This document shows positions 33,536 through 41,135 of a stretch of 42,672 nucleotides of DNA, one piece after another. Source of the stretch: Deltaproteobacteria bacterium (GTDB lineage: Bacteria; Myxococcota_A; Polyangia; Polyangiales; Polyangiaceae); contig JACQWT010000086.1 of NCBI GenBank assembly GCA_016209145.1, positions 1-42,672 of the forward strand. Reading direction: 5' to 3'. The translations under genes were made by a program, and so were the position numbers. The number at the start of each line of letters is the position of its first letter. The first letter of the stretch is position 1. Below the pieces are notes generated by a model. It had not been told where the DNA came from. It was given only the letters and a program-made list of their open reading frames with translations, and did not search any database.

Positions 33536-34756
33536 TCAGGTCGCCGCAGTGGCGGCGCGCACGCGTTCCAGCACCATCCAGAAGTCGGGAAACGACTTGG
33601 CAACGCACTCGGGCTCGGCGACGCGCAGGCCGGCGAGGCGCAGCGTGAGCAGGCCGAAGGCCATGGCCATGCGGTGATCGCCGTCGGGCTCCAGGGTGAC
33701 ATCCGCCCGAACGGCGCTCCCCAGCGGCGCGATCTCTAGACCGTCGTCGTGCACGCCGACCCGGGCGCCGAGCTTGCCGAGCTCGCGGGCGAGCACGCCG
33801 ATGCGGTCGCTTTCCTTGATGCGGGCGTGAGCCACGCCCGCGATGCGGCTCGGCCCGGCGGCGAACAGGCAGGCAGCGCACAGCGGCGCGATGAGATCGG
33901 GCGTCCCGCCGAGGTCGAGCTCGTGCGCGCCGGGCCGGCCGAGCTCGCGCAGCATGGCGGCAAATGCGGCGTCGCCCTGCAGGGAGCGCTCCGGCGGCAG
34001 CAGATCCGGGACGAGCACGTCGAGCCCGGTCAGCCACCCGGCCGCCAGCAGGAAGGCGGCCGCCGACCAGTCCGGTTCGATAGCGATCTCGCGCCCGGTG
34101 CCGCACGCGCGGTAGCCGCCCGGCTCGACCTGTACGCTTCCATCGCCGAGCCAGCGCAGCCGGGCCCCCGCCGCTTCCATCATGCGCGTGGTCATGCGCA
34201 CGTAGGGGCGCGAGACGGCCGCCCCGCCGAGCTCCAGGCGCAACCCGCGCGGCAGCCGCGGCGCCACGAGCAAGAGGCCGCTCGCGAACTGGCTCGAGAC
34301 GGAGGCGTCGATCCGCACCGCCGCCTGGGCCGGCTGGTCTCGCACGAGCTCCACCGGCGGGCAGCCGGGCCGGCCGAGGTAACGGGAGCGCACGCCGAGC
34401 GCGCCGAGCGCGTCGCAAAGCGGTCCGATGGGGCGCTCGCAGAGGCGTGCGCCGCCGTCGATGACGAGGGGCCCGTCGCGCAGCAGGGCGAACGGCGCGA
34501 GGAAGCGCGCGGCCGTGCCCGCGAGGCCGCAGTCGAGCCTTTGGGGACCGGCCCGGAGCGGCCCGGGCACCACCTCGGCAGCTTCTGTGCTCCACTGGGC
34601 GGCGCAGCCGAGCTGGCGCAGAGCCGCCACGAGATGGCGCGAGTCGTCGCAGTCCAGAGGGCGCGCGATGCGGGTGGGCCCGTCGGCCAGCGCCGCGATG
34701 ACGAGCGCCCGCTGCGTCATGCTCTTGCTGCCGGGGGCGGGCAGGCTCAAAGGCAT
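33536..34756 (-). CDS. aroA: 3-phosphoshikimate 1-carboxyvinyltransferase (EPSP synthase)
   Basis: 406 residues from ATG 34756. It joins shikimate 3-phosphate and PEP to form EPSP. Motifs seen: PGSKSMTQRALVIAALADG (8-26), LDCGLAGTAARFLAPFAL (about 74-91, the PEP-site loop), SSQFASGLLL (about 154), EPDWSAAAFLLAA (about 228) and RIKESDRIGVLARELGKLG (about 318-336). It is slightly shorter than the usual 425-440. The start overlaps the aroD-aroE stop by 10 bases (ATGCCTTTGA), indicating translational coupling. A 238-bp region downstream (33298-33535) holds no gene I can support. Confidence 0.93.
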   Translation of the reverse strand: MPLSLPAPGSKSMTQRALVIAALADGPTRIARPLDCDDSRHLVAALRQLGCAAQWSTEAAEVVPGPLRAGPQRLDCGLAGTAARFLAPFALLRDGPLVIDGGARLCERPIGPLCDALGALGVRSRYLGRPGCPPVELVRDQPAQAAVRIDASVSSQFASGLLLVAPRLPRGLRLELGGAAVSRPYVRMTTRMMEAAGARLRWLGDGSVQVEPGGYRACGTGREIAIEPDWSAAAFLLAAGWLTGLDVLVPDLLPPERSLQGDAAFAAMLRELGRPGAHELDLGGTPDLIAPLCAACLFAAGPSRIAGVAHARIKESDRIGVLARELGKLGARVGVHDDGLEIAPLGSAVRADVTLEPDGDHRMAMAFGLLTLRLAGLRVAEPECVAKSFPDFWMVLERVRAATAAT

Positions 34757-36270
34757 GCGGCGAGCTCCCGCAGCGAGTCAGGATCGATCTCCCGCCCGAG
34801 GATCCAGCCAATCTGCCGTGCTCCCTGGCACAGCCACATCTCCAGCGCCCCCAACGCGACGGCCCCCTCGTGCTCGGCCTGCGCGCAGAGCTGCGAGCGC
34901 CCGCGCGCGAGGCTGCCGGGCGCGGGCGTGTCCGGCGCACCGGGCCGCGCGGCGGGCGGCATGGCGAGATCGAACACGATCCGCTTGCCCAAGCTTCGGC
35001 CCGCGGGCCAGGGGCTCTGTGCGCCACCGATGGGTGTGGCGTTGACCAGCACGTCGCAGGGGGCATCGGCGCGCTCGTCCCACGGCACGACCAGCCGCCC
35101 GCGCGCCGCCAGCTCCTCGGCCGCCTCCCGCCGCCGCGCGCTCAGGCACACGGCAAGGCCGATCTGCTCGCAGGCGAGGGCGGCCGCAGCGGCGGCGCCG
35201 CCGGCGCCCAGCACAAGCGCGCGCGCCCCGACCGCACCGGCGCCCGTGCCCAGACCGGCCGCCAGAAGCGCCCGCGCGAGCGGGGCCCGGACGCCCCAGA
35301 CGTCGGTGTTGGTTCCCTCCCAGCGGCCGGAGCGCCGGCGAAGCGAGTTGACCGCGCCTACGAGACGCGCGAGATCGTCCGGCGCGCACAGACGGAGGGC
35401 TTCGCGCTTCAGGGGCATGGTCACGCTGGCGCCGCGCGCACCCAGCCGCTCGAGCAGTGCCAGGGTGTCACCCAGCTTGCGCGTGAGCACGGCGACGTAG
35501 GTGAGCTCGCTCGCGTGCCGGCGCAGCCAGCGGTTGTAGATCGCGGGGCCCGGCGAGCGCATCACGTTCTCGCCGCCCACGAGAGCGCACAGGGGCCCGC
35601 TGCTCGTCGCGGGCATGCCGTGCACCAGAGCCCGGTCGAGATCGAGCTGGCCCTCGGCCGTGGCCACTGCGGTGCTCGCCGCCACGTACGTCCAGGCCGA
35701 GCCGAAGCTGCGGTAGTGCGTGCGCGAGAGCAGCCCGGCCTCGCCCACGCCCACCAGCACCTTGGGAATGTCGATGGCCCGTCCGGCCTCCAGCAGCGCC
35801 GCGAGCTCGGCCGCGTCGTCCACGGGCACCGCGAGCTTGACGGCGTCGGGGCCCCGCGCGGCCATGGCGCAAAGCCGCTCGGCAAGATCCGCCGGCCGCG
35901 CGGCCTTCTCGTGCCAGGACAAGAGGGGCCGAGAGCCGCCCGCTTGGCTCATGGCGCAGAGATCGCCGTCCTCCACGTCCGCCTCCACGTCCACGTAGGC
36001 CACCCCGAGCCGCCCGACGCGGGCGAGCAGGGCAAGCCGCTCGCGCTCGTCGCCGTCGTAGCCGCCGTCCTGGCGGGCGGGGCGGCAGCAGACCACGACG
36101 ACGGCGCGATGTTTGGCCACGAGGTCGAACACCGCCTCGTCCACCCGCTCCAGCAAGTCCAGGCGTACTTCCTGGAGAAACGGCTCGCCGCTGCCAAGCC
36201 GGGCCGCCACCGCCGCGAGGCGGGCGCATAGCTCTGCCGCGCCCCGCTCGCCGCCGGTCACGCAGAGCAT
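34747..36270 (-). CDS. aroDE: Bifunctional type I 3-dehydroquinate dehydratase / shikimate dehydrogenase
   Basis: 507 residues. Residues 1-215 are a type I dehydroquinate dehydratase: EVRLDLL near 35, a His in LLSWHEK (about 121) and the Schiff-base Lys in VKLAVP (about 145). Residues 225-507 are shikimate dehydrogenase: substrate-site ASVTMPLKREAL with the catalytic Lys (about 290), NSL, GTNTDVWG (about 321), the NADP fold VLGAGGAAAAAAL (about 352) and NATPIGG (about 412). Together they turn dehydroquinate into shikimate. The AroD-AroE order is the one seen in plants and some bacteria. It overlaps aroA by 10 bases. No shikimate kinase (aroK) gene is present in the window. Confidence 0.92.
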   Translation of the reverse strand: MLCVTGGERGAAELCARLAAVAARLGSGEPFLQEVRLDLLERVDEAVFDLVAKHRAVVVVCCRPARQDGGYDGDERERLALLARVGRLGVAYVDVEADVEDGDLCAMSQAGGSRPLLSWHEKAARPADLAERLCAMAARGPDAVKLAVPVDDAAELAALLEAGRAIDIPKVLVGVGEAGLLSRTHYRSFGSAWTYVAASTAVATAEGQLDLDRALVHGMPATSSGPLCALVGGENVMRSPGPAIYNRWLRRHASELTYVAVLTRKLGDTLALLERLGARGASVTMPLKREALRLCAPDDLARLVGAVNSLRRRSGRWEGTNTDVWGVRAPLARALLAAGLGTGAGAVGARALVLGAGGAAAAAALACEQIGLAVCLSARRREAAEELAARGRLVVPWDERADAPCDVLVNATPIGGAQSPWPAGRSLGKRIVFDLAMPPAARPGAPDTPAPGSLARGRSQLCAQAEHEGAVALGALEMWLCQGARQIGWILGREIDPDSLRELAACL

Positions 36271-36281
36271 AGCCGCTCGCC

Positions 36282-36302
36282 GTTGGCTATTGGCCGTTGG
36301 CC
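36282..36302. repeat. Heptamer array GTTGGCT/ATTGGCC/GTTGGCC
   Basis: Three perfect-period 7-bp units directly upstream of the aroDE start and 31 bp from the restriction endonuclease stop. Similar units in inverted orientation lie at 38636-38656 on the far side of the restriction-modification cassette. Confidence 0.6.
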
Positions 36303-36333
36303 GAGGTCCTGAAGCCCCTCGAAACTCCTCATC

Positions 36334-37050
36334 CTACGACGACTTCTGGAACTGCTTCTCACGGTACTTCGAGAAGTAGTAGAGAACTGCCCGCTCGGCG
36401 ACGTCGGCCATGACTCTGACCATCTCGTCGACCGACCACTGCTTCGGCCGGAAGTAGAAGCTGCCTCGATTGAACTTGCCTCCTTGTTCGCTGTGGAGAT
36501 ATGTCTTGTTCAACTGTCCGAACATCGCCATCGTGGAGACACGATCAAGGATCGACGAGTCAGTCTCGAAGTCGCAGCCGTAGCCAAAGCAGACGAACGG
36601 GAAAATGCTCTCGCGCATCAGCGCGGCGCGCAGGCCAATGACGTTCTTCCCCAGCCGTTCGATCGCGTTTCCCCTTGCCTGCTTGGGAAGACCTTCCTCA
36701 GCGCGAAGGTCATTCGTCCCTTGGTTCTTGACCTCCGCGATCAGCACTGGATACATGAACTTATCCCCGGCCCGCGCCCGAATATGGAGAATGCCTCCAT
36801 CCGGCCGAATGGAGCTGCTATCGAAGTGGTAGTGAAACTCCGTGTCCGGGTAACTGCGGCGCAGCTCGGCGACGATGTCCTTCAGGTGCCACTGCCTCTC
36901 GTGGGCCAAGGAAATCCTCTTCCCAAACTTGCGATCCAAGATCTCGACTACCTGTTCCAGAGCCCTAATAATGTCGGATTCCTGCTTCTTGGAGGTGACG
37001 TTGATCACGGTGCCCGCGCGCTGTTCTCGTAGCTGGTGCTTGCGGGCCAT
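36334..37050 (-). CDS. EcoRI-family type II restriction endonuclease
   Basis: 238 residues from ATG 37050, with GGAGG 9-10 bases upstream. The track start is a GTG two codons earlier that abuts the methylase stop. The central block matches the EcoRI catalytic core: SSIRPDGGI holds the active-site Asp and LIAEVKNQG gives the E-x-K pair. These are followed by GNAIERLGKNV and an ESIFPFVCFGYGCDF strand, in the same order as EcoRI. A PD-(D/E)xK nuclease of this type cuts DNA lacking its partner's methylation. The recognition site cannot be read from the sequence; GAATTC is only a guess by family. It lies immediately downstream of the methyltransferase gene and is less GC-rich than the aro genes around it. 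Confidence 0.85.
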   Translation of the reverse strand: MARKHQLREQRAGTVINVTSKKQESDIIRALEQVVEILDRKFGKRISLAHERQWHLKDIVAELRRSYPDTEFHYHFDSSSIRPDGGILHIRARAGDKFMYPVLIAEVKNQGTNDLRAEEGLPKQARGNAIERLGKNVIGLRAALMRESIFPFVCFGYGCDFETDSSILDRVSTMAMFGQLNKTYLHSEQGGKFNRGSFYFRPKQWSVDEMVRVMADVAERAVLYYFSKYREKQFQKSS

Positions 37051-37056
37051 CGCCAC

Positions 37057-38193
37057 CTACCTCCGCTCGACCAAGAAGAGCTGTTCCGTTACGTGAATCG
37101 CCCTATTATTAAGGTTCCGGCTTCCACGGAATGCGTTGTACGGCGTCTCCACAACATCGAGGGCACCCATCGTGTCAAGCAGTGAACGCATCTCGTGGGG
37201 TGAGATGAAGCCTTCGTTGTTGAACGAAATCAGAAGGAACGGGCGCCAGTCGGTCGGTATCCCCGAGACGCGACTGATGTGCTGCGGGCGGTCGTACCGG
37301 ACCAAAAGGTTGAGCATGAAGTAGTTCGAGCCATAGGGATGCTGGTTGTACGGAGGATCGATGTAGGCCAAGTCAAGTCCTCTCAGCCGCCGGGCCACCG
37401 CATTTGCGTCTTCGTGGAGAACTTCATGCTCGCACTCGAAGTTGCTCAGAACGGGCACCTCCAGCCTGATCTCGCCGAGAATGCGAAACAACGCATCGGA
37501 ACCGCTGCCGCCGAACTGACCGAGCCCCGTCTCGCGGTTTCTGTAGAAGCCCTTGAATACGCCAGCGGTGTTCGCATGGATGGACGCCGCGCTCAGAAGT
37601 GGACCCAAGAGGAGGTCCTTCATCTCGCGAGGGGCAGTGTCGATAAGTCGCCGGAAGCTGTCGAGACGGCGAGCGTTCGTCTTGGTGTAGAAGACGCGGT
37701 CCTCTCGGGTGATCCGGTTTTCGTCCCGGGGGGCGTAGAGCTCCTCGATGAAGCCGGGAGGCATTGGTTCCGTCGTGACCCTGGCGTTGAGATCGGCGAC
37801 GACGCGGGAAATGGCAGGCAGGTCGATGGTGCTTCTGTTGCGCAGGTAGCAACGACCGGTGACGGCGGCGTAGTCCTCTAGGTCATTGCTGATCAGCAGG
37901 GAGGAGTGGGCATTCAGGAAGCGCGACACTACTCCCGAACCGCTAAACGCATCGAATACCCGAAGCCGCACCTTGCCGAGTCGTCGCTTGACTCGCTCAA
38001 CCGCGCGACCGATGTGACCAAGAAGGGCGCGCTTGTTTCCGATGTACGTGAGCAGTTGGCGCGACAGATAGTCAGGGTCCTCGGCCACGGGGTCGTCCGC
38101 CCAGAGGGCGAGCTGACTCCCTTCCCTGACGGTGACCGGCGGCTGTTCAGGTTGGGTCACGTGGTTCTCGGCGTGCTTGATCCTGGCGTCCAA
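37057..38193 (-). CDS. D12-class-like adenine-specific DNA methyltransferase
   Basis: 378 residues from TTG 38193; GTG 38160 (MTQPEQPPV) is a plausible alternative, since the region before it overlaps a heptamer repeat. The SAM-binding part has LTYIGNKRALL (about 48) and VFDAFSGSGVVSRFL (about 79, the FxGxG motif). The catalytic motif is DLAYIDPPYNQHPYG (about 272, DPPY), followed by YFMLNLL. These features mark an N6-adenine methylase of the Dam/D12 type. It forms a restriction-modification pair with the EcoRI-like nuclease, and protection of the host DNA is the expected role. The pair interrupts the aro cluster between aroB and aroDE. Confidence 0.85.
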   Translation of the reverse strand: MDARIKHAENHVTQPEQPPVTVREGSQLALWADDPVAEDPDYLSRQLLTYIGNKRALLGHIGRAVERVKRRLGKVRLRVFDAFSGSGVVSRFLNAHSSLLISNDLEDYAAVTGRCYLRNRSTIDLPAISRVVADLNARVTTEPMPPGFIEELYAPRDENRITREDRVFYTKTNARRLDSFRRLIDTAPREMKDLLLGPLLSAASIHANTAGVFKGFYRNRETGLGQFGGSGSDALFRILGEIRLEVPVLSNFECEHEVLHEDANAVARRLRGLDLAYIDPPYNQHPYGSNYFMLNLLVRYDRPQHISRVSGIPTDWRPFLLISFNNEGFISPHEMRSLLDTMGALDVVETPYNAFRGSRNLNNRAIHVTEQLFLVERR

Positions 38194-38204
38194 CTAGCAA
38201 CTAC
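38191..38204. repeat. Two heptamer units CAACTAG/CAACTAC
   Basis: Two adjacent 7-bp units overlapping the TTG start of the methyltransferase. On the minus strand they read GTAGTTG CTAGTTG, similar to the GTTnnnn array at 29938. Too short to stand alone, but consistent with the other arrays. Confidence 0.4.
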
Positions 38205-38508
38205 GCGGACCCCGCAATTCCTTTCAGCTTCGCGGGCCTCGGCACGGTAGCGCCGGGTGGGGTGGAGTGCAAGTGTCAAGAGAAGGCTGCAAGCTCGAAC
38301 CGGAGGAGGTGGGGAATGATGCACACGCGGAATCCGGGTAGCACTACTGCATCAAGTTTTCGTAACGACCTGAAATCATGGACCCAGAAGCAAGGGCCGT
38401 TGATGGCGCATTTCCGAATCAAGCAGCCGCAAGTGACCGATTTCGGGATGGTTCTCGACCACAGTCCCTTCCCGCCAAAACGCCGGAACCTGAACTTGAT
38501 GCAGTGGT
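38205..38508. other. Intergenic region with one doubtful ORF
   Basis: About 300 bp, visibly more A/T-rich than neighbouring genes. An 83-codon plus-strand ORF (38262-38513) has no recognisable domain, and its end runs into the TIR of the small element next to it. I do not call it a gene. It may be the worn flank of the restriction-modification cassette or a transposon remnant. Confidence 0.4.
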
Positions 38509-38631
38509 GCTAGGAGTCTGTCGGAGAAAAAACTAAGTGCGCGGAATTGTTCGGTTCCAGCGTCAGAGTAAAGTGAGCGATTTCGATAACTTGGACCATT
38601 TCGAGCACGCTTTCTCCGACACGCTCCTAGC
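38509..38631. mobile_element. 123-bp MITE-like element with 21-bp inverted ends
   Basis: GCTAGGAGTCTGTCGGAGAAA at the left end (38509-38529) matches the complement of the right end (38611-38631) at 19 of 21 positions. The 80 bp between them hold no ORF. Its size and ends suggest a non-autonomous insertion derived from an IS that I cannot name. No clear target duplication is seen. It ends 3 bp before the aroB stop codon. Confidence 0.65.
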
Positions 38632-38634
38632 AGC

Positions 38635-39732
38635 TCAACGGCCAACTGCCAATGGCTTCTCCTCCCAGGCCGCACGCAGAGCGTCGAGCGACACCTCTCG
38701 CGTGAAGCTCCCGTCGCCGGGCACGCTCGTGCCGATGCGGCGCGGAATGGCGCAGCGCACGCCGGCCCCTCGCCGCTTCTTGTCCGAGGCCAGGAACGGC
38801 TGCGCGGCGGCGAAGTCGCAGGGCGCCGCCGTGGGCAGCCCCAGGCGCCCCAGCAGGGCGGCGAGTCGGCGAAGGTCGCGCTCAGGGAAGGTTCCCTCGG
38901 CCGCGGCCACGCGCGCCTCGATCGCCATGCCGATGGCCACGGCCGGGCCGTGCGCCGTGCGATGCACGGTGGCGTGCTCGATGGCGTGGCCCACGCTGTG
39001 GCCGAAGTTGAGGATGTGGCGCAGCCCTTGGTCGCGGTCGTCGCGCGCGACCACGCCGGCCTTCACCCTTGCGCACCGGACGATGATCTCGTCGGGAAGC
39101 CGAAGGCTGCCGCCCTTCGACCATGCCTCGATGCGCGCGAAAAGCCGCGCGTCGGCCACGGCCGCATGCTTCACCGCCTCGGCGAGCCCGGCCCTGAGCT
39201 CGCTCGCCGGCAGGCTCGACAGCGCGCCCGCGTCGAGCAGCACGGCGCGCGGATGGTGGAACGCGCCCACGAGGTTCTTGCCGCGGGGTGTGTTGACCCC
39301 GGTCTTGCCGCCCAACGCGGCGTCAACCTGGGCGAGCAGCGTGGTCGCGACGTTGACGTGCGCCACGGCGCGCAAGAACGTGGCGGCGACGAAGCCGGCC
39401 ACGTCCAGGACGACGCCTCCGCCCACCGCCACGATGCAGGCGCGCCGGTCGATGCCGGCGGCGAGCATGGCGTCCTCCAGGCGCGCCTTCGTCTGCCGTG
39501 TCTTGTGCCGCTCGCCCGCGGGGAAGCTCAAGCGCAACAGGCGCTGCACGCGGCCCGCCAGCGCTTGCGCGAGCGGATCGGCGAAGAGCCGGCTCGTGTT
39601 CTCGTCGCCGATGATCACCGCCTGCTCCCAGGCCGGCTGCCACAGCCGCGCCAGCGCCGGAGCGGGATCTTCGCCGCACAGCACGGGGTAGGGTGATGCG
39701 TGCGGCGGCTGGACGTCGAAGACGTGGCGCAT
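38635..39732 (-). CDS. aroB: 3-dehydroquinate synthase
   Basis: 365 residues from ATG 39732. It converts DAHP to 3-dehydroquinate using NAD+ and a divalent metal. Motifs: GGGVVLDVAGFVAATFLR (about 104-121), QVDAALGGKTGVNTPRGKNLVGAFHHP (about 135-161, cut here to its core), GLAEAVKHAAV (about 185, metal Glu), RHILNFGHSVGHAIEH (about 243, metal His) and a DKKRRG loop near 325. The last codons (PLAVGR) are the heptamer repeat at 38636-38656, so the native C-terminus has probably been replaced by repeat DNA. It is the first aro gene of the cluster, 17 bp downstream of a lipoprotein gene in the same direction. The longer track ORF (to 40458) is a chance extension. Confidence 0.93.
   Translation of the reverse strand: MRHVFDVQPPHASPYPVLCGEDPAPALARLWQPAWEQAVIIGDENTSRLFADPLAQALAGRVQRLLRLSFPAGERHKTRQTKARLEDAMLAAGIDRRACIVAVGGGVVLDVAGFVAATFLRAVAHVNVATTLLAQVDAALGGKTGVNTPRGKNLVGAFHHPRAVLLDAGALSSLPASELRAGLAEAVKHAAVADARLFARIEAWSKGGSLRLPDEIIVRCARVKAGVVARDDRDQGLRHILNFGHSVGHAIEHATVHRTAHGPAVAIGMAIEARVAAAEGTFPERDLRRLAALLGRLGLPTAAPCDFAAAQPFLASDKKRRGAGVRCAIPRRIGTSVPGDGSFTREVSLDALRAAWEEKPLAVGR
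38636..38656. repeat. Heptamer array CAACGGC/CAACTGC/CAATGGC inside the aroB 3' end
   Basis: Three 7-bp units in exact period that encode the last residues of AroB on the minus strand. They are inverted relative to the array at 36282-36302, and the restriction-modification cassette lies between the two. Confidence 0.6.
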
Positions 39733-39749
39733 GGTGGTCGGCCGCAGCG

Positions 39750-41135
39750 CTACTCGTCCTTCTCCGGCAGGAAGTTGCTGCACGAGTCCTTGGCCGGGTT
39801 CGTGCCCTCCTCGCAGCTCGACGCCGCCGGCTCGGGCGTTTCCCGGACGCTGCCGAGGAGCGCGGGATCGGCCTCGGCTCCCATCACGAAGGAGATGGCA
39901 TCGCACGGGTCGGTGGGCTTGCCGAGCTGCGAGCGGATGTCGATGTGGCCGCAGACGAAGTCCTTGAAGATGGAGTAGAACTTGTCGTCGGTGCACAGGG
40001 CATGGCCGGTCGTGCCGAGGGTCTCCAACGTGCCGAAGATGTCCTCGGCGCGCCAGCGGCCCGTCACCAGCCCCTCGCGCAGGGCGTAGGTGGGCGGCTG
40101 GTCGGGCTGCTGCTGCTTCTCGATGCGCGCGCTGATGAAGGCGGCGGCGAGCTTGATGGAGAGATACGTCTCCGAGCCGACGATGATGAACTTGGACTCC
40201 GGCACCGAGGCGACGAGCCGCCAGTCGGCTACGTAGGCGTAGTGGTCGACGTAGACGGGATCGTTGATGTCGTAGAGCTGGTCGAGCGACCCCTTGCCGG
40301 GGCAGGCGCCGCCTCCACCACCGCTTCCGCCCGCGCCGCCTGCATCGCCAGAGCCGCCCGCACCGCCCGCGCCGCCTGAGCCCCCGGCGCCGCCGTCCGG
40401 CCCGCCCTTGAGCTTCACCGAGGACTCGTCGATCGGCCAGCGGTCGGTGCCGTCCCACTTGGGGAAGTCGGGGTTGCAGGGATCGTCGCGGAAGCCCGGG
40501 GTAGTGTACACGGCGAGGTCAACCTGCCCGTCGTTGGCCGTGCCGTTGTAGTGTCGCACGCGCAGCAGCAGCGACCAGAAGCCCTCCTGGACGCGCTGGC
40601 TCTGGAACTCCGAGTCGATCTCGGGCGAGAATATGGCGGCCACCTGGAAGAGCTTCACCGAAGCCTGATCGCGGCCCGCGGGACCGTCGCAGTGGTTCGC
40701 CTCGGCGTACTGCGGGACGAGGCAACTGTCGCCCTCGCCCTGGCAAGTGCACATCCGATCGAGGTCGTAGCCGATCTCGTCCGGCGACATGCCCCCGTCG
40801 GGCAGCGGTCCCGCGTCCGCCGGATCCTCCCCGAGGAAGATCCGCCGCACGGCGACGACGAAGTCCACGTCGTCGGGGCCCGCGCCCGCATCCTGGGGCG
40901 GCTCGGGCCAGACGGCGTGCTGGCACACGGCAGCGTCGCCGGCGCCGGCTCCGCCAGCCCCGGCTCCGGCCGCGCCCCCGGCGTTGCCGCCGCCGGTGGC
41001 GGCGGCATCGCTCTCGTCCACGAGCTCGAAGCCGGCGACGAAGCAGCTCCCGGCCACCGCGAGCAGGCCGCAGGTGGCGAGCGCGGCCGCCAGCACGAGC
41101 GCAACGCGCCGAGCGCCGCGGCGGCGACGGCCCAT
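39750..41135 (-). CDS. Large lipoprotein with Gly/Ala-rich linkers, function unknown
   Basis: 461 residues from ATG 41135; the long track ORF (to 42410) continues in a shadow frame over the upstream TPR gene. An Arg-rich start is followed by a hydrophobic segment ending in the lipobox VAGSC (Cys31). Two low-complexity Gly/Ala/Ser linkers (about 45-65 and 277-310) separate globular parts. The parts have several Cys (MCTCQGEGDSC, CNPDFP) and a fairly conserved-looking C-terminal half (YVADWRLVASVPESKFI, GHIDIRSQLG). I do not recognise a domain. The Gly linkers are typical of myxobacterial surface lipoproteins. Its start overlaps the TPR gene stop by one base (TGATG), and it is followed 17 bp later by aroB. 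Confidence 0.75.
   Translation of the reverse strand: MGRRRRGARRVALVLAAALATCGLLAVAGSCFVAGFELVDESDAAATGGGNAGGAAGAGAGGAGAGDAAVCQHAVWPEPPQDAGAGPDDVDFVVAVRRIFLGEDPADAGPLPDGGMSPDEIGYDLDRMCTCQGEGDSCLVPQYAEANHCDGPAGRDQASVKLFQVAAIFSPEIDSEFQSQRVQEGFWSLLLRVRHYNGTANDGQVDLAVYTTPGFRDDPCNPDFPKWDGTDRWPIDESSVKLKGGPDGGAGGSGGAGGAGGSGDAGGAGGSGGGGGACPGKGSLDQLYDINDPVYVDHYAYVADWRLVASVPESKFIIVGSETYLSIKLAAAFISARIEKQQQPDQPPTYALREGLVTGRWRAEDIFGTLETLGTTGHALCTDDKFYSIFKDFVCGHIDIRSQLGKPTDPCDAISFVMGAEADPALLGSVRETPEPAASSCEEGTNPAKDSCSNFLPEKDE

Noticed and set aside
38262-38513. 83-codon plus-strand ORF upstream of the small MITE
   Set aside because: No domain, no ribosome site and its end lies inside the MITE inverted repeat.
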